This document shows positions 1 to 3,463 of a DNA stretch of 6,293 nt, piece by piece. The notes under the pieces are model-generated. The model was not told the DNA's origin and searched no databases. It saw nothing but the letters and a program-made list of their open reading frames with translations. The stretch lies in NCBI GenBank assembly GCA_021788565.1, contig JAJYKO010000351.1:1-6293 (forward strand), given 5' to 3'. This stretch comes from Chloroflexota bacterium (lineage in GTDB: Bacteria > Chloroflexota > UBA6077). The translations under genes were made by a program, and so were the position numbers. Each line of letters begins with the position of its first letter. The first letter of the stretch is position 1.

Positions 1-1072
1 CGAAGGCCGAGCCGGGCGTACCAGCCACCCGAGCCTTCTCCAACAGCATGTCCGCCAGCTGGATGGAGTTCAGCCCCAGATCGAACTTCGGGAACGCGTA
101 GAAGGCTCCCTCCGGCTTGAAGCAACTCACGTGGGGGATGTCGTTCAACATGTCCACGAAGAAGTTGCGCCGTCGCTCGTACTCAGCCGTCATCCGGTAG
201 ACTGCCTCCTGCGGCCCCTCCAGCGCGGCGACGCCCGCCACCTGGGTGAAGGACGCGGCGCAGGTCGCCGTCTGCTCCTGAACCTTGGCGATCTCCTTCA
301 CTATCTCCACTGGTCCGGCCAGCCACCCCAGCCGCCAGCCTGTCATAGCGTACGCCTTGGAGTGGCCATTCACTATGATGGTTCGCTCCAGCATCCCGGG
401 CAGGCTCGCGATGCAAATGTGCTCGCGGCCGTCGAAGATGATCTTCTCGTACATGTCGTCGGCCACGACGTAGAGGTCGTTGGCCTTAGCCACGGTCGCA
501 ATCATCTCCAGTTCGCCGCGGGAGAGCACCTTTCCGGTCGGATTGGAGGGTGAATTCAGGAAAATAGCCTTCGTCCTCGGCGTGATCAGGGAGTTCAGCG
601 CCTCGGCCGTAATGGTGAAGCCGTTCTCGGCCTTCAGATTTAACGGCACGACGGTAGCGCCGGCAAGCTCGATCACAGGCCGGTAGGTAACCCACGCCGG
701 CTCGGGTAAGATCACCTCGTCCCCCTCGTTGATGAGGGTCATGGCGATCTGGTAGAGGGCGAGCTTTCCACCGGGCGTCACGATTACGCCCTTATCGGGG
801 TCCACCTCTACGCTGTTGTCCTTCATCAGCTTGTTGGCAATGGCCTTTCTAAGCTCGGGGATTCCGGAGCTGGCGACGTAGTGGGTATTGCCTGCACGCA
901 TGGACTCGATGGCCACGTTCTGGATGTGCTCGGGCGTGTCGAAGTCGGGGTCGCCGCCCCCGAGGTCCATTATGTCGACCCCCTGCCGCTTTAGGGCGCG
1001 GGCCTTGTTCATGACCTGCACCGTGGCGGAGCCGGCCATACCTGTGATCCTAACGGAAAGCGGTCTTGCCAT
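1..1072 (-). CDS. Class I/II PLP-dependent aminotransferase, aspartate aminotransferase type (3' end outside window)
   Basis: A cytoplasmic fold-type I aminotransferase that moves an amino group between an amino acid and a 2-oxo acid through pyridoxal phosphate; aspartate/2-oxoglutarate is the likeliest pair. The 357 residues seen are most of a family length of about 390-400. Visible landmarks: GDPDFDTP (40-47), Tyr65 in the THY motif, GGK (101-103, the Lys typical of the I-gamma AspAT subgroup of Thermus), Trp127, SPSNPTG with Asn177, Asp205 and Tyr208 in DDMYE, and the Schiff-base lysine Lys239 in HSKAYAMTGWRLG with Arg247. The C-terminal substrate-carboxylate arginine region is beyond the edge, so specificity cannot be finished from here. 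The ATG at 1072 is supported by an AGGAGG ribosome site (complement of 1081-1086), seven to eight bases upstream. No neighbour shares its strand closely; the HTH gene lies 428 bases upstream. Family certain; aspartate specificity is inference. Confidence 0.95.
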   Translation of the reverse strand, partial: MARPLSVRITGMAGSATVQVMNKARALKRQGVDIMDLGGGDPDFDTPEHIQNVAIESMRAGNTHYVASSGIPELRKAIANKLMKDNSVEVDPDKGVIVTPGGKLALYQIAMTLINEGDEVILPEPAWVTYRPVIELAGATVVPLNLKAENGFTITAEALNSLITPRTKAIFLNSPSNPTGKVLSRGELEMIATVAKANDLYVVADDMYEKIIFDGREHICIASLPGMLERTIIVNGHSKAYAMTGWRLGWLAGPVEIVKEIAKVQEQTATCAASFTQVAGVAALEGPQEAVYRMTAEYERRRNFFVDMLNDIPHVSCFKPEGAFYAFPKFDLGLNSIQLADMLLEKARVAGTPGSAF

Positions 1073-1115
1073 GAAAACGGCCTCCTACCTGATCGCTTAT
1101 CGACCACGCCGTCGA

Positions 1116-1129
1116 CGGTCTTTCGACCG
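1116..1129 (-). other. Small GNRA-tetraloop hairpin in the aminotransferase leader
   Basis: On the minus strand the sequence reads CGGTC-GAAA-GACCG, a five-pair perfect stem closed by a GAAA loop, an unusually stable tetraloop class in RNA. If transcription starts near 1146 it lies in the 5' leader, about 44 bases ahead of the start codon and clear of the ribosome site. It could stabilise the message. With only five pairs it may also be chance. Confidence 0.3.
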
Positions 1130-1152
1130 AGTTAGTGCTGATTTGCTCACAA

Positions 1153-1182
1153 ATGTTACACCACACTCCTCGAGCGCGGCAA
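1153..1182 (-). promoter_or_regulatory. Candidate sigma70-like promoter for the aminotransferase gene
   Basis: Reading the minus strand, TTGCCG (complement of 1177-1182) and TAACAT (complement of 1153-1158) are 18 bases apart and lie about 80 bases before the start codon. Each box matches the consensus at four of six positions. A small inverted repeat, ATTTG-N4-CAAAT at 1141-1154, covers the expected transcription start and could be an operator. Only sequence resemblance supports this; the weak boxes make it tentative. Confidence 0.3.
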
Positions 1183-1214
1183 CGAAAGGCAGGCCGCGCG
1201 CCGGGCCTTTCAGT

Positions 1215-1284
1215 TGTCATGCTGAGCGGCAGCGAAGGATCTCTCCAGCCACGAGGAGATGCTTCGCTTGTGCCCAGCATGACA
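1215..1284. repeat. Palindromic dispersed repeat (29-base arms, 12-base loop)
   Basis: The arms at 1215-1243 and 1256-1284 are inverted copies that agree at 24 of 29 positions; both outer ends read TGTCATGCTG and both contain AGCGAAG. Spurious translations of this stretch give CHAERQRRIS and ACAQHDK. These resemble the SERSEES/LRSAQHD-like peptides often predicted from a widespread class of palindromic intergenic repeats in bacterial genomes, recalled here from general knowledge and not searched. It lies between the two minus-strand genes and would fold into a long hairpin in RNA from either strand. It does not carry a T-tract, so a terminator role is not evident. Membership of a multi-copy family cannot be shown from one copy. 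Confidence 0.75.
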
Positions 1285-1500
1285 AGATGTCGACCTCGGC
1301 GATACACTGCACGGCTTCGGAAGGGGAACACTAAAGGGCCCTGACGCCGCGCGGGGCCTGCTCACCTTAGGAAGGTTTCCGACGAAGCGAAATGATAATG
1401 CAGTAGCTGGCCGGGTGGCGCCGCTGAAAACGACCGACCCGAGCGGTAATTACGCCCGCAATTGTCCCGAATCGAATTAAATGCTGAAGGTAAGAAGAGA
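1285..1500. other. Non-coding stretch with weak secondary structure and no supported gene
   Basis: No ORF here has a ribosome site or recognisable protein content. Two mutually exclusive plus-strand stems can be drawn: 1412-1418 with 1434-1441 (seven pairs, one bulge) and 1421-1425 with 1442-1446 (five pairs). The segment 1412-1425 agrees with the T-box antiterminator core at about 10 of 14 positions, but no downstream plus-strand gene would suit a T-box. A five-pair GGCCC/GGGCC hairpin around 1337-1358, followed on the minus strand by a short T-rich run, might weakly end transcripts from the HTH gene. A GTAATTAC palindrome is at 1446-1453. None of these is convincing alone. Confidence 0.4.
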
Positions 1501-1689
1501 TTAGACCGGAGTAGAGGAGTAACGCCTGGCTTCGCTGACGACCCACTCGTCCAGGATCTCTTTCTTGAAGCGCCAGGAACTGCCCACCTTGAAGCCTGGA
1601 ATCTTGCCCTGTGCCGCGTACCTGTACACCGTGATGGGATTCAGCTTGAGGTACTGCGCTACCTCTTTGACCGTCATCATCCTGTCCAC
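1501..1689 (-). CDS. Small HTH_17 / excisionase-family DNA-binding protein
   Basis: A 62-residue protein that is almost entirely one winged helix-turn-helix of the MerR-like HTH_17 (excisionase/BldC-like) family. The domain runs from about residue 6 to 50: MTVKEVAQYLKLNPITVYRY forms the helix-turn-helix and GKIPGFKVGSSWRFKKEILDEW is the wing and following helix. There is no effector domain, so it probably binds DNA as an oligomer and acts as a local regulator, architectural factor or recombination directionality factor. No integrase or phage gene is nearby, which favours regulation. I chose the GTG at 1689 because AAGGAGAG lies seven bases upstream. A GTG at 1707 would add six residues but has its purine-rich site too close, and the ATG codons at residues 4-5 are too far from it. 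It is divergent from nrdR, so it may control itself and nrdR; that is inference. Confidence 0.85.
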   Translation of the reverse strand: MDRMMTVKEVAQYLKLNPITVYRYAAQGKIPGFKVGSSWRFKKEILDEWVVSEARRYSSTPV

Positions 1690-1755
1690 GAGGTTTCTCT
1701 CCTTCACTCTCCCCTTGTCCTGAACATACCAGGCCTAGACCCCGCTGCTCGTAGC

Positions 1756-1784
1756 ATCATACACTACATTGTGCCGTCATGCAA
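1756..1784 (-). promoter_or_regulatory. Predicted sigma70-like promoter of the HTH gene
   Basis: On the minus strand TTGCAT (complement of 1779-1784) and TATGAT (complement of 1756-1761) are exactly 17 bases apart, with four and five of six consensus matches. Transcription would begin near 1749, leaving a leader of about 60 bases before the GTG at 1689. Strand, spacing and distance all fit. The spacer holds the imperfect dyad CACAATGTAGTGT, a possible regulator site. Confidence 0.55.
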
Positions 1785-1824
1785 GTACAAGATCCTGCAC
1801 AGAAATAGACGCGTTGCTAAAGTT

Positions 1825-1843
1825 GCTCTGCCCCTAGCAGAGC
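1825..1843. other. Seven-pair perfect hairpin in the divergent region
   Basis: GCTCTGC (1825-1831) and GCAGAGC (1837-1843) form a perfect stem with a five-base loop. There is no T-tract on either strand, so it is not a good intrinsic terminator. It sits upstream of both divergent promoters, outside either predicted transcript, and could be a DNA-level binding site or chance. Confidence 0.35.
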
Positions 1844-1921
1844 GATCCAGTCCGAAATAGCAGAACTCAGCCGGGTGAGCGCAGGTACGTGTGACTGTGC
1901 CGGAACAGCACGATTACGAGG

Positions 1922-1940
1922 TTTGCCTTGACAAGGCAAA
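1922..1940. promoter_or_regulatory. Perfect 19-base palindrome over the nrdR -35 box (candidate operator)
   Basis: TTTGCCTTG-A-CAAGGCAAA has nine perfect paired positions around a central A. It contains the entire TTGACA -35 box of the nrdR promoter, so a protein bound here would be expected to block RNA polymerase. The arm sequence does not resemble the NrdR box or a LexA box known to me. The adjacent HTH protein is an obvious candidate binder, but that is only inference from position. Confidence 0.55.
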
Positions 1941-1956
1941 GCGAGGTAACTAAGAT
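1928..1956 (+). promoter_or_regulatory. Predicted strong sigma70-like promoter of nrdR
   Basis: A consensus TTGACA (1928-1933) is followed after exactly 17 bases by TAAGAT (1951-1956). Transcription would begin near 1963, about 33 bases before the TTG start of nrdR, and probably continue into the protease gene. Both boxes are overlapped by inverted repeats, suggesting repression. Confidence 0.65.
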
Positions 1957-1975
1957 GCCGCTAGTTTAGCATCTT
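1952..1975. promoter_or_regulatory. Second inverted repeat, over the nrdR -10 box and transcript start
   Basis: AAGATGC (1952-1958) and GCATCTT (1969-1975) are perfect seven-base arms separated by ten bases. The left arm overlaps the -10 box. The dyad centre is 32.5 bases from that of the upstream palindrome, about three helical turns, so proteins at both sites could face the same side of the DNA. Because it spans the predicted start site it could also act as a 5'-leader hairpin, though only in part. Confidence 0.45.
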
Positions 1976-1995
1976 GTGGGCTGGCTTACAATATC

Positions 1996-2448
1996 TTGAA
2001 ATGCCCGTATTGCGCTCATGATCAGACGAAAGTCGTGGATAAGCGGGACCTAACCGCCGGAGCAACCCGTCGACGCCGTTTGTGCACACGTTGTGGCCGC
2101 CGCTTCAGCACTTACGAGCAGGCCGAAGTGGCAAGCCTCGTGGTGGTCAAGAAGGACGGGCGGAGAGAGCCGTTCGATCGAGGCAAACTCCGGACAGGCA
2201 TTCAGAAGGCGTGTGAGAAACGCCCTATAAGCGCGGAGACTATCGAGGGACTGGTCGAAGAGATCGAGGCCTCATGTCGCTCCCGTGAGACCCTGGAAGT
2301 CCCCAGCTCCGACGTTGGCGAGCTCGTTATGGACCGGCTTCGGGCTCTGGACAAGGTGGCCTACATCCGCTTCGCTTCCGTCTACCGCGCCTTCGCGGAC
2401 CTCCAGTCCTTCGAGGAAGAGCTCCACAAGCTGCTGAAATCCCGCTAG
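1996..2448 (+). CDS. nrdR: Transcriptional repressor NrdR
   Basis: NrdR is the ATP/dATP-sensing repressor that binds paired NrdR boxes ahead of ribonucleotide reductase genes, matching reductase supply to nucleotide pools. The 150 residues are the normal length. The N-terminal zinc ribbon has Cys3 and Cys6 (MKCPYC) and Cys30 and Cys33 (CTRCG), followed by RRFSTYE. The ATP-cone spans about 47-137, with VVVKKDGRREPFDRGKL at 49-65 and the family-typical VAYIRFASVYRAF near 119-131. The invariant MKCP opening fixes the start as the TTG at 1996, since the frame offers no better upstream start; no strong Shine-Dalgarno site precedes it. The zinc-ribbon loop is one residue shorter than the usual 31/34 spacing and has DKR where DSR is common. 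No ribonucleotide reductase gene is in the window. The protease gene starts four bases downstream, suggesting an operon. Confidence 0.96.
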   Translation: MKCPYCAHDQTKVVDKRDLTAGATRRRRLCTRCGRRFSTYEQAEVASLVVVKKDGRREPFDRGKLRTGIQKACEKRPISAETIEGLVEEIEASCRSRETLEVPSSDVGELVMDRLRALDKVAYIRFASVYRAFADLQSFEEELHKLLKSR

Positions 2449-2452
2449 CGCC

Positions 2453-3172
2453 ATGCGGGGAAAAGGTTCCCACCGAACCGTCCTGAGCTCCACCATCCTC
2501 GCCCTGATTCTGGGCAACGCCCTCGCGATTCTCTGCTTTGCCCCCATCGCCGCGGTGATCTACTTAAAGGGAGGCGACATCCGGCAACTCGTCGGCATCA
2601 CGATCTCCCCGTTTGGCATAACTATATCCGCGTTGGCCTCGGATGCGGCGCTGTTTGGTGTGGTCTACTTCAGGATAGTGCGGCCGGGTGCCATCAGCTG
2701 GGCGAGGATGGGGCTGGAACGAAGGCTGTTGGGTCGTAGGCTGCTGCTCGGCTTCCTTTTCGGCTTCGTGCTGTTCGGCCTAAACGCCGCGCTGGAGCTG
2801 CTGTTGGATCGTCTTGAGGTTTATCAGACTCAGGCAGGCCTCTTCGCCTCCTTGCATCACGCGAATCTGTGGGAATTCGGCATGGTCCTGGTGGCAGGAG
2901 CTGTGATAGCGCCCACGGTGGAGGAGATTTACTTCCGCGGCTTCGTCTTCCGATGTTACCTGGAACGGAAGGGGCCGCTCCAGGCGTACCTCTTTGGAGC
3001 CGCCATCTTCGCCGCCATTCACATGAACGCACCGGCGCTGCTCCCCATCTTTGCCATGGGGCTCCTTCTCTCGTTCCTCTACTCCCGAACCGGCTCCATT
3101 ATGCCCGGCATTGCGGCCCATGCCGTCAACAACGCCATCGTCTTCATCCTGATCTACCTCGGCCTCTCGTAA
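2453..3172 (+). CDS. CPBP-family intramembrane protease (Abi / CAAX prenyl protease-related)
   Basis: A 239-residue polytopic membrane protein of the CPBP (PF02517-type) family, related to Rce1 CAAX proteases and to bacteriocin self-immunity proteins. All three signature motifs are present: EEIYFR (Glu157, Glu158, Arg162), FAAIH (Phe186 to His190) and HAVNN (His223 to Asn227), consistent with an active intramembrane peptidase. Hydrophobic segments lie at about 10-37, 46-76, 95-118, 140-156, 176-191, 194-211 and 219-238, so perhaps seven or eight membrane passes. The ATG at 2453 follows the nrdR stop by four bases with little ribosome site of its own, suggesting translational coupling. The substrate is unknown; bacterial members act in bacteriocin immunity, maturation of membrane peptides or membrane-stress responses. 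Linkage to nrdR may reflect only genome packing. Family sure, role not. Confidence 0.93.
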   Translation: MRGKGSHRTVLSSTILALILGNALAILCFAPIAAVIYLKGGDIRQLVGITISPFGITISALASDAALFGVVYFRIVRPGAISWARMGLERRLLGRRLLLGFLFGFVLFGLNAALELLLDRLEVYQTQAGLFASLHHANLWEFGMVLVAGAVIAPTVEEIYFRGFVFRCYLERKGPLQAYLFGAAIFAAIHMNAPALLPIFAMGLLLSFLYSRTGSIMPGIAAHAVNNAIVFILIYLGLS

Positions 3173-3190
3173 GCCGTCAACCGTGAGGTG

Positions 3191-3384
3191 TCAGCCATCA
3201 GCCATCAGCCAGAATCCCGCATCCGAGTGCTGCTAGTTCTGCGGCACGCGAGATTCGACCCTGTAGGGGCCGGCGGCTCTGCCGGCCCGCGGGCGGCCAC
3301 GGCGGGCCGCCCCTACAGCTCAGAACTATCGTGTCGCAGTACTAGGAAGCTGATGACTGATTGCTGATCGCTGTTTGCTGACGG
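3191..3384. repeat. Composite imperfect inverted repeat of about 194 bases
   Basis: Three nested layers share one centre. The outer layer is three tandem TCAGCCA units (3191-3211) facing degenerate heptads of the opposite sense, GCTGATG/GCTGATC/GCTGACG-like (3350-3384). The middle layer is CTAGTTCTGCGGCACG (3233-3248), matched by the complement of 3330-3345 at 14 of 16 positions. The inner layer is CTGTAGGGGC (3261-3270), matched perfectly by GCCCCTACAG (3309-3318). The layered symmetry suggests one inserted unit, perhaps a non-autonomous palindromic element. No transposase or clear target-site duplication is seen. It occupies most of the gap between the protease and kinase genes. Confidence 0.75.
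3261..3318. repeat. GC-rich double-hairpin core of the composite repeat
   Basis: Within the outer CTGTAGGGGC/GCCCCTACAG stem are two perfect eight-pair hairpins. They are GGGCCGGC (3267-3274) with GCCGGCCC (3281-3288), and GGGCGGCC (3291-3298) with GGCCGCCC (3305-3312); each has a six-base loop. The small stems compete with the inner end of the outer stem, so either a long hairpin or a branched form is possible. TGTAGGGGC/GCCCCTACA ends are a recurring intergenic repeat motif in many bacteria, from general knowledge and not searched. No T-tract follows, so it is not a canonical terminator, although it could slow polymerase leaving the protease gene. Confidence 0.7.
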
Positions 3385-3424
3385 CTCGTTCTGGCACTGC
3401 ATGTGCTTATCTGCGACGGAGGGA

Positions 3425-3463
3425 ATGAAGCTTCTTCCTTGTAAGGTTCATATACTAGGTTGA
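3425..3463 (+). CDS. Possible 12-codon leader ORF overlapping the kinase start
   Basis: An ATG at 3425 follows GGAGGG at 3418-3423, the best ribosome-binding sequence in this gap, though the spacing is short at two to three bases. It encodes MKLLPCKVHILG and stops at TGA 3461-3463. That stop overlaps the kinase TTG start (3460-3462) in the arrangement TTGA, a geometry typical of translational coupling. The kinase has no good ribosome site of its own. The peptide resembles nothing I recognise and its sequence may not matter. It may equally be chance. Confidence 0.3.
   Translation: MKLLPCKVHILG

Noticed and set aside
888..1344. Overlapping ORFs on both strands across the aminotransferase start and the palindromic repeat
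   Set aside because: They read the aminotransferase in the wrong frame and then the repeat; the peptide style is the usual artefact of such palindromic repeats.
1759..1775. NrdR-box-like dyad CACAATGTAGTGT in the spacer of the HTH gene promoter
   Set aside because: Each half separately resembles half of the 16-base NrdR box, but the halves are about three bases too close together and no second box is present nearby.
1462..1860. Plus-strand ORF of 132 codons
   Set aside because: It is antisense to the well-supported HTH_17 gene and has no recognisable domain.
1501..1995. Prophage or integrated-element edge, suggested by the excisionase-like protein
   Set aside because: No integrase, tRNA, attachment-site duplication or phage gene is visible; HTH_17 proteins are often ordinary regulators.
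3191..3384. CRISPR array, suggested by the repeated TCAGCCA/GCTGATG units
   Set aside because: Units are only seven bases, contiguous or degenerate, with no spacers of regular length and no cas genes.
3451..3456. TATACT as a -10 box for a leaderless kinase transcript
   Set aside because: No acceptable -35 box at 15-18 bases upstream, and a leaderless TTG start would be unusual.
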